Positions 9,290 through 18,370 of a stretch of 64,000 nt of DNA are shown here, piece after piece. Numbering within the stretch: the first letter of the stretch is position 1; every line of letters begins with the position of its first letter. The translations under genes were made by a program, and so were the position numbers. The notes under the pieces are model-generated. The model was not told where the DNA came from. It worked only from the letters and a program-made list of their open reading frames with translations, and did not search any database. This DNA is from Kibdelosporangium philippinense (GTDB lineage: Bacteria; Actinomycetota; Actinomycetes; Mycobacteriales; Pseudonocardiaceae): positions 2,418,001-2,482,000 of the forward strand of contig NZ_JAJVCN010000002.1 of the NCBI RefSeq assembly GCF_021390435.2, given 5' to 3'.

Positions 9290-9929
9290 TCGTTTCTACC
9301 CCCCGTTATATAGGCGCAAAAAAGCGACAAAATTTGGCGGGACCTTTTATCAGTCAGTTCCAGCCGATAACCACCTTAACGATCACAGGATGTGACCACA
9401 GCGGCCGAACAGGTTATCCGTTGCTAGGCGCATGTGACGATCCGTAACTAGGTTCCCGCCCGCTTTGTCACCATCGGCCTAGTTTCGTATGTAGAACATC
9501 GATACATGACATAAAGCGAGCTAACTGGGTTAGCAACCGTTCGACCGGATGGGCCAGCGGATCTAATCTTGGGATTGCAGCTGGCAGGTTGGACGCTTCC
9601 CAGCCCGCCTGACTGCAGCGCGATGGCGGATACCTCTATACACAGCTGGCTGGGATTGTGCCGTCACCGGCACGGAGACTGCTTCCCCATGCAACGTAGA
9701 GACGAGTCTCCGTGTGGCATTCTCCTCAGCTACATCACCCCAGTTTGTTGGTGGGTGAGGCAACCGTCCCCACTGGCGGATGTGGCAACAGGCTCGCGCC
9801 CGATCGAGCCGCTAATTGGACTCAAGAACAGTCTCCCGAGCTGCTGCTCGCGTTGTGCACGTTACCGCACGGCACGGGTGACCGAGATATTATGCACTCT
9901 TGTGTACACGCGAGCTCCGCACGGAGCAC
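9290..9929. other. Non-coding or decayed stretch, 640 bases
   Basis: It is AT-richer than its neighbours near 9290-9560 and contains the promoter region of the leftward fusion gene (for example a TATATAAC-like element around 9306-9312 on the leftward strand). Open frames between 9560 and 9930 have atypical composition and no recognisable motifs. They may be the decayed upstream part of the DUF2637 remnant that follows. Confidence 0.45.
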
Positions 9930-10335
9930 TAGTTGCAGGTGAGTACGGAAAAGCAGCGTTCGACGCTGTTGGCCCACTCCTCTTGATCGGGTGGGCCGAG
10001 GTAGGCCCTGGATTCCTGCAAGCGATCAGCGCAAGCACCTCTTTGACCGTCAATCACCATGTTGGCAACGAGGTGCCAAATGCGCACAGAGCAGCGTATA
10101 CAGAGTCGGACTGTCCCATCAGCCGTGCCGGGGCCATCGTCCGGGCAACCGCTCAACCTACAAGGCGGAAGCGTTCCCCTGAAGCACTTCTGGTACAAGC
10201 ACGACACGCGGACACGACACATCGCACGGTTCACCAGAAGCCGATTTCCGCCGACACTTTGCGAGTCCACTTGCGTATAGGCGCAACCCAGGCACGTCGA
10301 CTTGTGAAGCTCATCCGAGCCGAGTTTCATACGAA
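9930..10335 (+). pseudogene. Decayed DUF2637 (plasmid/AICE membrane) protein gene
   Basis: A rightward frame contains two blocks that match the DUF2637 family. One is the membrane-spanning block VGPLLLIGWAEVGPGFLQAI at about 9967-10026. The other is the C-terminal block PISADTLRVHLRIGATQARR at about 10244-10305. The second closely parallels PVSAETVRKHLRVGATKAR in the intact DUF2637 protein at 24887-25909. The material between them lacks the rest of the family pattern. The start is missing or degraded, so this is a broken copy. DUF2637 proteins accompany replication and transfer genes of actinomycete plasmids and integrative elements. The remnant therefore points to an earlier element at this place (inference). 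Confidence 0.55.
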
Positions 10336-10790
10336 AGCTGCGAACGATCCGCCATCAACCGACACGACAAGGGAAGTGCAGCGGTTCGATCCCGCGGTGG
10401 CCTGAACACGGCTGAAAATATTGGTCTCCGGTGGTCGAGTTCGGCACCTCGACCGATGTAGCTGCATGAACTTTGCTTCGGGAGCCTGGGTAGCGTCGGC
10501 TTGCTGCCGGAGATCGGCGAGGACCGGACCGGCCGTGACGTCGTCGATACGCACGGACGCGTGCGCGAACACGCCCTGTGGGTCGGTCAGGTGCTCGCCT
10601 GAGGATCCGGAATGGTCCGCTGCCAACCCGACGGGCCGGGGGCTGTCGATGGTCGTGGTGTCCGCCCACAGGTGGCCATGCCGAATCCACCACCTTCATG
10701 ATGCGGGCCTGGGTTCGTGGGCCGGGGCGCGCGGCAGGCCGCGCAGCCCGCTCTTGCGCATCAGCCGACTCCTAAGTGCTGAATGCGGCG
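10336..10790. other. Non-coding stretch downstream of the ABC ATPase gene
   Basis: Frames exist on both strands but none is convincing. On the leftward strand near 10730-10790 a short frame with a GGAG ribosome-like site gives RLMRKSGLRGLP and then a stop. This is faintly like the start of an IS3-type transposase B protein, but too short to call. No clear terminator is visible after the ATPase stop. Confidence 0.4.
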
Positions 10791-11423
10791 TCAATTTTTT
10801 TGCAGAACAAGCTCGCATTCAATATCGGCACACTCACGAATTTGCTCGTTGTGAGTGGCAACAATAACTGCAGTGCCAGCGGTTGCCAACTCGCTCATGA
10901 TATCGACGACCAAGCCGGAGTTGACGTTGTCCAGAGCAGATGTTGGTTCGTCAAGGAGAAGTATTGGTGGACTCTTTATCAGCAGTTGCGCCAGAGCGAC
11001 GCGCTGCTGCTCGCCCCCACTGAGCCGAAAGACTTTCTCCTTCTCAGTGCCTCCCAAGTCGACGCGATCGAGAGCCTCCTGCTGGCGAATTGCGTGATCA
11101 CGACGGGTCGTGCGAGCCAGGCGCAGGTTTTCCGCAACTGTCGCGTCTTCGATCAACGCAAGATCCTGGAATAGGTAACCGATGTTGTCACGCCGATAGC
11201 GGCGACCGGCACTCCGGCTCAGTGCGGTGACCTCAGTCCGGCCGTATGTGATACTGCCTTCGGTCGGACGATCGAGCAAGCTGAGACAGTTGAGCAGCGT
11301 CGTCTTTCCCGATCCGCTCAAGCCGGTGATCACCGCCACTTGTCCGCCATCGACAGTAATTTCCAGTCCGGACCACAGGGTCCGCCGACCGAAGGACTTG
11401 CCCAGTCCGTCGACGCGAATCAT
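10791..11423 (-). CDS. ABC transporter ATP-binding protein of the bacteriocin operon
   Basis: 210 aa from the ATG at 11423. The frame is open further upstream, but AAGGA seven bases before this ATG and the family start (MIRVDGLGKSFG) support it. It has all ABC motifs: Walker A GLSGSGKTT, Q-loop YLFQDLAL, signature LSGGEQQR, Walker B ILLLDEPTSALD and the H-loop ATHN. It resembles the MacB/LolD-like ATPases that pair with lactococcin 972-type membrane proteins. It follows the 711-aa membrane gene by 64 bases in the same direction and is the last gene of the operon. Its likely role is to power export of, or immunity to, the bacteriocin encoded at 14042-14494. Confidence 0.9.
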   Translation of the reverse strand: MIRVDGLGKSFGRRTLWSGLEITVDGGQVAVITGLSGSGKTTLLNCLSLLDRPTEGSITYGRTEVTALSRSAGRRYRRDNIGYLFQDLALIEDATVAENLRLARTTRRDHAIRQQEALDRVDLGGTEKEKVFRLSGGEQQRVALAQLLIKSPPILLLDEPTSALDNVNSGLVVDIMSELATAGTAVIVATHNEQIRECADIECELVLQKN

Positions 11424-11487
11424 CAACCGATCCTTCACAACGGCCCACACCTTACAAATATCTCGATGGTTGTCGGACAGATCATGA

Positions 11488-13623
11488 TCACGCGTCGCTT
11501 CCCGCAGCAGAAGTGATGCGGCGGTGTACAGCAAACAAAAGCGCGGTGAAGAGGAGCATCGCAACTGCCGATGCCGTCATTGCGGGCATCAACCGCGACC
11601 AGTCGGGAGCTGACACGGTCGGCGGCGCAGGAATGCCTCGGCTGATGTAGACGGCGACCTCTTGCGCACGCTGCCAGTTGCTCACGCATATCCAGGCCAG
11701 GACTGCCGCAGGAACGATGCTTTCAAACAGTAGCGCTCGTCGGTGTATGCGCCAGAAACTGCGCCCAGCAACGTGTCCGGCGTAGATTGCACGAGCGTGT
11801 TTCCGTCCGTACAGCAGTCCGGTGGAGACGGTAGCCAAAGCCAGTACCGCAATCGTCAGCCCCAGCATTAAAGCATCGGAGATCAAGCGACGGAACTCCA
11901 TTAAAAGGTTGTCGGCGAGCAGCCCTGCAACTGGAAGCATCGCCGAAATGCGGCCGACGGGAAGGTTTCGTCCTAGCGAAGAGGTGACATCTTCTGGCGA
12001 AAGAACGACGCCATAGTAGCTTGCCCACGAAGCGAGGCGAGTATTGTTCACCAACGGTGCGCCGTTGGGAAGTGCCACGATCACCGGGTCGTGAACCATC
12101 GGTCGGTTCATCGGAGATCCGTTGCTGTCGATACTCTGACTGTTGACCGCGTACGTAAAAATTGTCTGCCCGTTTGCTGCTACTAACCGCTGCGTGCGCG
12201 GCGCTGCCACCTCTGGCGGTAACGCCGCAGGACCGAAGCTCCTGAGTACATTGTCGGAGATGGCGTCTGAGTGCTGATTGAGATGCTCGGGAATAATCAC
12301 GCGAACCGTATTCTCCGGAGCGGGACCGACACGGGAGCCTGCGGTATCCAGAACTGGCTGCCCCGCAAGAAATGTGTCGTTCACCCACAACACCTCCGTC
12401 TCACCCGAGGGTTCCAGGGCCGGGAGGTAGTCTTGCAGAAGATCCCGTTTCATGACGATGACTCGTCCGCGGGCGTCGAGTTGCCGTATCCACGCGCCGA
12501 CTTCCTCGAAATCCCGATCACTCTCGTCCGGAGTGCGGTAGCCGGGTAGAGTAATGTTGACCGATTCACCCGCGCGATCAGCGTAGGGAAGAGCAGAATA
12601 TCGATTCGTCAGACCCGCGTAGTCGCCAGCGACTCCAACCGCTGCGGGCACGACCATTAGAACGGCTACTATTCTCAACGGGTACAATAGGGTCATCGCC
12701 GGACCCGATCGTACCCTCCCCTTGAGTGCATCCAATACCGAAGTTGCGGATACCGCGAGCACCGCGAGGACGTACGACAACATCATGATAATTACCATCA
12801 GCGCCGCCGCAGTTCCGACGAAACGGGCGAATATAGAGAATTGATTCCATCCGTTGTACCACAGTAGGAAGACTGAGATCGCCATCCCGAAAAACAGGAG
12901 GGTCGTCGCGAAAAACGGGCCCAGAGCACGCGCGTCCCGACCCATGAGCTGAGCCACCGTTGCGCCATGGAGGCGCCACACGGCGTACCGCCGGGCACTG
13001 AGCAACACCGATCCGACGGTCAAGGTGACCAATCCAACCAACAAAGCGACGATCAGTCCCGCCGACCTCAGCACATAGCTCGCAAATATCTGTTTGAACG
13101 CGAGCGAGGAAGTCTGCGCGCCAAACAGACCCAGCTTTTCGAACCGCATCGTCAGATCCAGTGCCGCATCCGGTGGTCCGAACACCCGGTAGGTGGCCCG
13201 AGGGTCGAGCACAATGCCTGGCTCGAAGGATCTGACGGTCAACTCCAATGTTGGTGACCGACCGAACGGGCGCAGCAGATCACGCGCCCAGGTGACATGA
13301 TCCGATCCCGGTTCGCCAGACGTAACATAGACGTTTCGGCGGTGGTTTCCATCATGAAAGTCTTCGTCAACACGGATGATGCCAACGCGATGTCGATCAG
13401 CGACCGCGATGAGAGTCGCCGCCACCTGCTCCCATGAGACACCGCTCCGGTTGTCGATGACCTCCAGACCTGAACTGCCCTGCCAGCCCGGATGCTTGTC
13501 CGAATCTTCGGCGGCCAAGAACCCCAGCAATGCCGCAGTGATCAGCACAAGACAGATGGCGAACTTCAACCCGATGTACCGCACGCCCACCCTCTTCGAA
13601 TTCAGTCGCTCCGGTGTCCGCAT
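11488..13623 (-). CDS. Bacteriocin-associated integral membrane protein (DUF1430/FtsX-like permease)
   Basis: 711 aa. There is an N-terminal membrane helix (FAICLVLITAALLGFLAA), then a large extracytoplasmic part to about residue 180. Four clustered membrane helices follow (LIVALLVGLVTLTVGSVLL; FFATTLLFFGMAISVFLLWY; MVIIMMLSYVLAVLAV; IVAVLMVVPAAVGVAG). A second extracytoplasmic region and three C-terminal helices complete it. This is the layout of the bacteriocin-associated 7-TM membrane proteins found with lactococcin 972-like peptides. It sits between the bacteriocin gene and the ABC ATPase, all leftward. The ATG at 13623 has only weak ribosome-site support. A GTG at 13584, preceded by GAAGAGG with good spacing, is an equally likely start and would place the first helix at the very N-terminus. 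Confidence 0.85.
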   Translation of the reverse strand: MRTPERLNSKRVGVRYIGLKFAICLVLITAALLGFLAAEDSDKHPGWQGSSGLEVIDNRSGVSWEQVAATLIAVADRHRVGIIRVDEDFHDGNHRRNVYVTSGEPGSDHVTWARDLLRPFGRSPTLELTVRSFEPGIVLDPRATYRVFGPPDAALDLTMRFEKLGLFGAQTSSLAFKQIFASYVLRSAGLIVALLVGLVTLTVGSVLLSARRYAVWRLHGATVAQLMGRDARALGPFFATTLLFFGMAISVFLLWYNGWNQFSIFARFVGTAAALMVIIMMLSYVLAVLAVSATSVLDALKGRVRSGPAMTLLYPLRIVAVLMVVPAAVGVAGDYAGLTNRYSALPYADRAGESVNITLPGYRTPDESDRDFEEVGAWIRQLDARGRVIVMKRDLLQDYLPALEPSGETEVLWVNDTFLAGQPVLDTAGSRVGPAPENTVRVIIPEHLNQHSDAISDNVLRSFGPAALPPEVAAPRTQRLVAANGQTIFTYAVNSQSIDSNGSPMNRPMVHDPVIVALPNGAPLVNNTRLASWASYYGVVLSPEDVTSSLGRNLPVGRISAMLPVAGLLADNLLMEFRRLISDALMLGLTIAVLALATVSTGLLYGRKHARAIYAGHVAGRSFWRIHRRALLFESIVPAAVLAWICVSNWQRAQEVAVYISRGIPAPPTVSAPDWSRLMPAMTASAVAMLLFTALLFAVHRRITSAAGSDA

Positions 13624-13694
13624 CCGGGAGCTGCAGCTTCCGGGCTGAGGAACCTCACATTATAGATCATATCGTGATCAGTCCCTCGGCGGCA

Positions 13695-13795
13695 TGCGTC
13701 AATGAACGCACGATGGCCTGGTTGACCGGATACCGTCGCCTGACCCTGCGCTACGAATGCAAAGCCACCCATTTCCTCGCCTTTCTTACCGATCG
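13695..13795 (+). pseudogene. C-terminal scrap of an IS5-family transposase
   Basis: The rightward frame reads NERTMAWLTGYRRLTLRYE followed by ATHFLAFL. This corresponds to the conserved C-terminus of IS5-type transposases (V-ERTFAWL..YRRL..-DYE.....H.A...L). Only about 33 residues remain, with no terminal repeats. It sits in the 418-base gap between the bacteriocin gene and its membrane-protein gene, on the opposite strand, so a past insertion widened that gap. Confidence 0.6.
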
Positions 13796-13887
13796 GCGAT
13801 CGCCCAGTGCACGACAAGCGTGCGAGGCCAGGTCGATGACGGCACGTTCCGTCAATGAGAATCATGTTCTCTTCGCTTTGACATGAA

Positions 13888-13928
13888 AGAGTGCTGGTGG
13901 AAGGCAGCTTGCCTTCCACCAGCACTCT
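13888..13928 (-). terminator. Strong hairpin after the bacteriocin gene
   Basis: A perfect 19-bp stem (13888-13906 with 13910-13928) has a 3-base loop and lies 113 bases downstream of the bacteriocin stop. On the leftward strand it is followed by CTTTCATGTC, so the T tract is weak. It could attenuate or stabilise the transcript, leaving more message for the bacteriocin than for the transporter genes behind it (inference). Confidence 0.65.
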
Positions 13929-14041
13929 GATCGGGAGCCGTCTCTCTCGATTTACCTGCGCTGCGGAATGCTCCAGTCCGTCAATCACAACCATATTCGG
14001 GCAGGAGCGGCCCGGTTTGATCGAAAGGCTCCTTTTGGTAG

Positions 14042-14494
14042 CTAGTTCGTGCGCCAGTATGCCCTGATCGGGTTACTGTCGAAGATGTCCCGGTTGATCG
14101 TCGTGAGCGCCCATATCCCGGCATCCCGATCAGACCTGACGGCCCGGCTCCCCTGGCTTGAGGTCGCGCCGTGATTCAAGGAGCCGTGGAAATAGTTCGA
14201 CCAGCCTTGGTTGATACTGGTACCGTAATCCCAGGTTCCTCCTCCTACTTCCACCATAATTGTGGAGGGAGCACCTGCTTCCCCGCTTCTCGTCACAACT
14301 CCAGCGGGGATGATCACGGACCCGCCAACGACTTCACCAGCGGCGTTGTATTGGTCCTCCCCTCTGGTTACAGTAGTTGCGCTCGTCGAGCTGAGGCTTT
14401 CCGGGCTTTCTGCCCAAGCGGATGAGGCGCCCACAAACATGGTGACACCCGCTGCCAGACAGCTAGCAATCAGAGCATTATTAAACCTGGTCAT
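14042..14494 (-). CDS. Lactococcin 972-family bacteriocin precursor
   Basis: 150 aa with a clear Sec signal peptide (basic MTRFN, hydrophobic LIASCLAAGVTMFVGASS, cleavage after AWA at about residue 28). The C-terminal half carries the hallmark of the lactococcin 972 family: VGGGTWDYG, SNYFHGSLNHGAT and a final DAGIWA with an aromatic end. The family blocks septum formation by binding lipid II and lacks post-translational modification. Here the pro-region between signal and hallmark is rather long. GGAAGGG lies about five bases before the ATG. It is the first gene of a leftward operon with the DUF1430-like membrane protein and ABC ATPase, the standard immunity/export partners. An IS701 element is inserted about 260 bases upstream. 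Confidence 0.88.
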   Translation of the reverse strand: MTRFNNALIASCLAAGVTMFVGASSAWAESPESLSSTSATTVTRGEDQYNAAGEVVGGSVIIPAGVVTRSGEAGAPSTIMVEVGGGTWDYGTSINQGWSNYFHGSLNHGATSSQGSRAVRSDRDAGIWALTTINRDIFDSNPIRAYWRTN

Positions 14495-14755
14495 ACTACC
14501 CTTCCTCGATTTCGCTAAACGGCCTTTCGAGGGGAAATGGCACAGGGATTGACTACTTTAATGAAAGTGGTCAACAACAGAGAAATCTGCAGAGAAAAGA
14601 ATTGTCATTTACCCTGTTCACTCGCGTCGAGCACGTCAAATCGACGCAAAGTGACAACTTTGCCACCTATATCAGCGCCGTGCAGGGCAATCCGAGCCTT
14701 TGCTTCTGACATCGCCCTGAGATGTGAATCGTGCACCCCAAACCCTCCCCACTAA

Positions 14756-16202
14756 TACGGCAGCCGGACTTCGTGATCTTGGCTGGTGAGGGTCCCTGAA
14801 TACGGACGCGGCCACCAGTTGATCATGAGCAGTTGTGTGGACAACTCAAGATCGTGTGGTGGCCGCGGGCGCCATCGTAAACCCCGTTGAGGGTGTGGAT
14901 CCCGTTGGCTGGCGGGAGAAGTTCGACGGGCTGATGGCTCGGGTGGCGAAGCGGTTTAAGCGGGTGGAACCGCGCCGGCGAGCACGAGCGTTCGTGGAGG
15001 GGCTGCTGGCCGACCTGCCGCGCAAGAACTGCTGGACGATCGCCGAGCACGCCGGGGACGCGACGCCGGACGGGATGCAGCACCTGCTGTCGCGGGCGGT
15101 GTGGGATGCCGATGAGGTGCGCGACGACGTGCGGGATGCCGCGGTGGAATATCTCGGTGACACCGACGCGATGCTGGTCGTGGACGAGACCGGCGACGTC
15201 AAGAAAGGGACGTGCACGGTCGCGACCCAGCGCCAATACACCGGTACCGCCGGGCGGATCGAGAACGCCCAGGTCGGGGTGTTTCTGACCTATACCACCA
15301 AGGTCGGGCACACACTGATCGACCGTGAGCTGTACCTGCCGCGCTCCTGGACCGGTGATCCTGATCGGTGCGCGGCGGCCGGGGTCCCTGAGGACACCGG
15401 GTTCGCGACCAAGCCCGCGCTGGCCTCGCGCATGATTCTGCGTGCCCTCGACGGTGGTGTGCCCGCCGGGTGGGTCGCCGCGGACGAGGTCTACGGCAGC
15501 AATCCGACGCTGCGTGGCGATCTGGAGAAACGGCGGGTCGGGTACGTGCTCGCGGTGGCCTGCGACCACCGGGTCAGCACCGCCACGGGCACCTATCGGG
15601 CCGATGAACTGCTCGCGCGGCTACCGAAACGTGCCTGGCAGCGACTGTCCGCGGGCAAAGGCGTGAAAGGACACCGGTTCTACGACTGGGCCTGGATCAG
15701 TCTCACCAGCGGTGATGACGAGCCCGCCGGGCATCGGTGGCTGCTGGTCCGGCGCAACCGCCGCACCGGCGAACGTGCCTTCTACCGCTGCTACGCGCCC
15801 GAAAGGGTGCCGCTGGCCACGCTGGTGCGGGTGGCCGGGCGCCGATGGACCGTCGAGGAGTCCTTCCAAACCGGCAAAGGCCAAACCGGTCTGGACGAAC
15901 ACCAAGTCCGCACGTGGACATCTTGGTATCGCTGGACAACCCTGGTGCTGCTCGCCCACGTCTTCCTCGCGATCGTGACGGTCACCGCCCGCGCCAGACC
16001 CGCTGCGGACGGGCTGATTCCGTTGACACTCAACGAAATCCGCCATCTCTACAACGCACTGGTGCTCACTCCGGCCACAGACATCCGGCACGTCCTGCAC
16101 TGCTCACACTGGCGCAGGCGACACCAATACCGAGCCCAGCAAGCCCACTACCAGCACCAATCGCTCCAGGAACCATGAAGATCACGATCTACGACTGGAG
16201 TA
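14756..16202 (+). mobile_element. IS701-family insertion sequence, complete
   Basis: Imperfect terminal inverted repeats of about 25 bp (14756-14780 with 16178-16202) end internally in the shared TCGTGATCTT. A 4-bp duplication CTAA flanks the element (14752-14755 and 16203-16206). CTAA fits the YTAR target preference known for the IS701 family. The element is 1,447 bp and carries one intact transposase gene. Confidence 0.85.
14835..16178 (+). CDS. IS701-family transposase
   Basis: 447 aa, beginning at GTG 14835. It has the DDE blocks of the family: LVVDETGDVKKG (first D), AADEVYGSNP (second D) and RRWTVEESFQTGKGQTGLDEHQVR (E). The Trp-rich WYRWTTLVLLAH and a terminal NEIRHL...HWRRRHQ complete the pattern. 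The length is normal (about 400-450 aa) and no interruption is seen, so it may be active. It lies 79 bases inside the left terminal repeat, and its stop overlaps the right repeat at 16178. Confidence 0.92.
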   Translation: MWTTQDRVVAAGAIVNPVEGVDPVGWREKFDGLMARVAKRFKRVEPRRRARAFVEGLLADLPRKNCWTIAEHAGDATPDGMQHLLSRAVWDADEVRDDVRDAAVEYLGDTDAMLVVDETGDVKKGTCTVATQRQYTGTAGRIENAQVGVFLTYTTKVGHTLIDRELYLPRSWTGDPDRCAAAGVPEDTGFATKPALASRMILRALDGGVPAGWVAADEVYGSNPTLRGDLEKRRVGYVLAVACDHRVSTATGTYRADELLARLPKRAWQRLSAGKGVKGHRFYDWAWISLTSGDDEPAGHRWLLVRRNRRTGERAFYRCYAPERVPLATLVRVAGRRWTVEESFQTGKGQTGLDEHQVRTWTSWYRWTTLVLLAHVFLAIVTVTARARPAADGLIPLTLNEIRHLYNALVLTPATDIRHVLHCSHWRRRHQYRAQQAHYQHQSLQEP

Positions 16203-16206
16203 CTAA
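16203..16206. repeat. CTAA target duplication shared by two adjacent insertion sequences
   Basis: CTAA occurs at 14752-14755, 16203-16206 and 17928-17931. The middle copy is both the right flank of the IS701 element and the left flank of the IS1380 element. The second insertion therefore used the duplicated target of the first. Confidence 0.8.
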
Positions 16207-17927
16207 CCTTGATCATTCACGTGGGTGACGTGTCCGCCTGTGCCGGTTCGGATGTTGATCTTGAGTTGGTTGCTGTGTGGTGATGGTCAGGGTTCGAGCC
16301 CGGCCGCCGGTGTTGGCTGGGCGCCGGGTTGGGGGGCGGGCCTTTCAGGTCGAGGGGCAGGGACAGGGGTCATCGAGTTGGTGGTGGCAGGGCCAGCGCT
16401 GCCCGGAGGCAGGCGGCGAGAGGGTCGGCCCAGGGCCAGGTTTCCGGGATTTTGATCTTGCGTTTGCGTTGGCCGCGGACGATGCGGGCGGCGGTGTGCA
16501 GTAGCCGGTAGCGCAGGGTTTTGGGTTCGGCTTTGGCGAGGGTGCCCTCAAGGCAGAGCAGGCGCAGCCAGGCGAGCAGGTCGATGGCGATGGTGGCGGC
16601 CAGACACCAGGCCCGGTTGATCTCGATCTTGGTGGAGGGCAGGTGACCGAGGCCGGTTTGCTTGCCGCAGCGGACGTGGTCCTCGACTCGGGCGTGCGGG
16701 CGGTGACGGGCTTCCAGGAACTGGACGGTGGCGCCCGAACCGCTGCCCGGGGTGTTGGTGGCCACCAGTTGGTAGCGCCAGCCGTCGGCTTCTTCGAACA
16801 GGGACAACTGTGCGCCGGGGTGGGGTTTCTCACGACGACAGATGATCCGCAGATCGGCCGGCCAGTTCTCCAGTTGGTCCCCGTCGGGGTGGTGACGTAG
16901 TAGCGCGGTCAGTTCCACCACGCCGGCTTTGTCCAGCGGCCGAGGATCGCCGTGGTGATCGAGCACTGCCTGCCATGCCTTCGCGGGGACACGGCCGATC
17001 GCGGCTCGTTCCCGCGCACCGAGTTCCCAGCCGACGCTGTAGTGCGCCTGCCTGCCTGGCTTGGCGTTCAGCGCGGTGATGTACTTGATGAGACCGTGGG
17101 AGGCGCCCGCGCCGTCCACGGTGACTAGAAGGTTCCTTCGATGTTTCGCCGGGATCTGGGCGATCGCGGCGTCGAGGACCTCGAGGTGATCAGCTGTCGT
17201 GTTGGATCCGGCGCTTCCTGTGCGCAGCAACAGGGCCAGCGATTCGCCGGTGTTGTCACACATGGCCAGCAGCGGATGATGACCGAAGCTGCCCTTGTAG
17301 GTTCCCGCGGCGAGTTGTTTGTCCGAGTGCGCGATCACCAGCGAACCATCCAACCGGACCACCACGGTCGTGCCCAGATCACGGTCGGCCACCCGCGACG
17401 GCGGAATCCGGCCGTGCCGTCGCTCGATCAACGACCACACATGCTCGCGGATCCGGGCACGCACACGGGCGATCTTGTTGCGCTGCACCTGACCGACCGC
17501 GTCCAACGTGCGCCACAACGTCGGATCTGAGGCGACCGGCCCGAACAGTTCGGCCTGATCGCGCAGGACAGCCAGATCCGACAGGACCCGCCCGCCGTCA
17601 GCGATCAACACCGCGGTGTCGGCGAACACCCGGCCACGGTCATGCACCGGCATGAACCCACGCCGCGCCATCGCCCGCGACAAGCCTTCCGTCAACCCGG
17701 TGCGGTCGGCCAGCAACCGCACCGCCGCGGTCCCGGCATGACTGACCACGCCACGCCCACCGACTTCTACCGCCAGATCCCGCGACCACCCAGTAACATC
17801 CACGTCGAAAGTGCTCCAGAGCTTCATGGGTAAGAACAGGCATTAGCAACCTCATCTTCCCAGCTCAGGAGCACTTTTCCCTGTTCCGACACGGCGCCCG
17901 AATCAAGATCGCCATGAATACTCAGGG
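16207..17927 (-). mobile_element. IS1380-family insertion sequence, complete
   Basis: The ends match imperfectly: CCTTGATCATTCACG at 16207-16221 against the complement of 17913-17927, CCCTGAGTATTCATG. Both are flanked by CTAA (16203-16206; 17928-17931). The element is 1,721 bp with one leftward transposase gene. IS1380 elements make 4-5 bp duplications, consistent with this. Confidence 0.8.
16370..17827 (-). CDS. IS1380-family transposase
   Basis: 485 aa. Features of the family are VVSHAGTAAVRLLADRTGL near the N-terminus, FADTAVLIADGG, TVVVRLDGSLVIAHSDK (first D) and LLRTGSAGSNTTADHLEVLD. Also present are LLVTVDGAGASHGL (second D), YSVGWELG and the C-terminal RVEDHVRCGKQTGLGHLP (catalytic E region). 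It is full length and uninterrupted. ATG 17827 is close to the right terminal repeat. A related but clearly different copy is at 34216-35604. Confidence 0.92.
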   Translation of the reverse strand: MKLWSTFDVDVTGWSRDLAVEVGGRGVVSHAGTAAVRLLADRTGLTEGLSRAMARRGFMPVHDRGRVFADTAVLIADGGRVLSDLAVLRDQAELFGPVASDPTLWRTLDAVGQVQRNKIARVRARIREHVWSLIERRHGRIPPSRVADRDLGTTVVVRLDGSLVIAHSDKQLAAGTYKGSFGHHPLLAMCDNTGESLALLLRTGSAGSNTTADHLEVLDAAIAQIPAKHRRNLLVTVDGAGASHGLIKYITALNAKPGRQAHYSVGWELGARERAAIGRVPAKAWQAVLDHHGDPRPLDKAGVVELTALLRHHPDGDQLENWPADLRIICRREKPHPGAQLSLFEEADGWRYQLVATNTPGSGSGATVQFLEARHRPHARVEDHVRCGKQTGLGHLPSTKIEINRAWCLAATIAIDLLAWLRLLCLEGTLAKAEPKTLRYRLLHTAARIVRGQRKRKIKIPETWPWADPLAACLRAALALPPPTR

Positions 17928-18059
17928 CTAAGGACGATATTCATGGGGTTCAGAAGCGTCAACCTGCGGGACCCTGGTTCAGTCGGTTGGACCAATAGTC
18001 GCTCCTGAAGCTGAGGCTCAACTCGGCTACAAGATCCAACCCGGCTGCTCCCCTTGGGG

Positions 18060-18260
18060 CAAGCCAGCCAATGACCGGCCCACTTCGGCGATGTGGGCTG
18101 GTACGCCGCCCGGCTCGGCGACTACGACGCTGCCCGCACCCACTGCCCTCCGCTATTACCACCAGGCCCTCACGTTGCGCCTCGACCTCGACCATACTTA
18201 TGAGGTGGCCAACACCTTCGACAATCTCGGCCACCCAGCATCGACGTGGCCCGGCGCACT
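18060..18260 (+). pseudogene. TPR-repeat fragment of a large regulator (AfsR/SARP- or NB-ARC-like)
   Basis: Two rightward frames give consecutive TPR units. One is FGDVGWYAARLGDYDAARTH, then a shift, then LRYYHQALTLRLDLDHTYEV plus ANTFDNLGH. This pattern (ALxYYxQALxLRxDLGDxYxEAxTxDxLGH) is typical of the C-terminal TPR arrays of AfsR-like ATPase regulators. No start, no upstream domain and no intact frame remain. It is trapped between the IS1380 element and the IS5 element. Confidence 0.55.
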
Positions 18261-18370
18261 GTCGAGCCGGGCGCCGCGCCGAGGACGTCGCCGGCACGAT
18301 CACCGGATCCGAGTCACGCTCGACACCCCCGACGCTGGCTTCACGCAGGTGATGGCCCGCAGGCCCGGAA

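Noticed and set aside
9569..10405. A complete 278-aa gene
   Set aside because: Only two blocks resemble DUF2637. The rest has many Cys/His/Arg residues and no consistent pattern, so it was treated as a pseudogene over part of its length.
10700..10790. A short leftward frame RLMRKSGLRGLP resembling an IS3 transposase B start
   Set aside because: Only about 12 residues are suggestive and a stop follows soon; there is no further IS3 pattern or inverted repeat.
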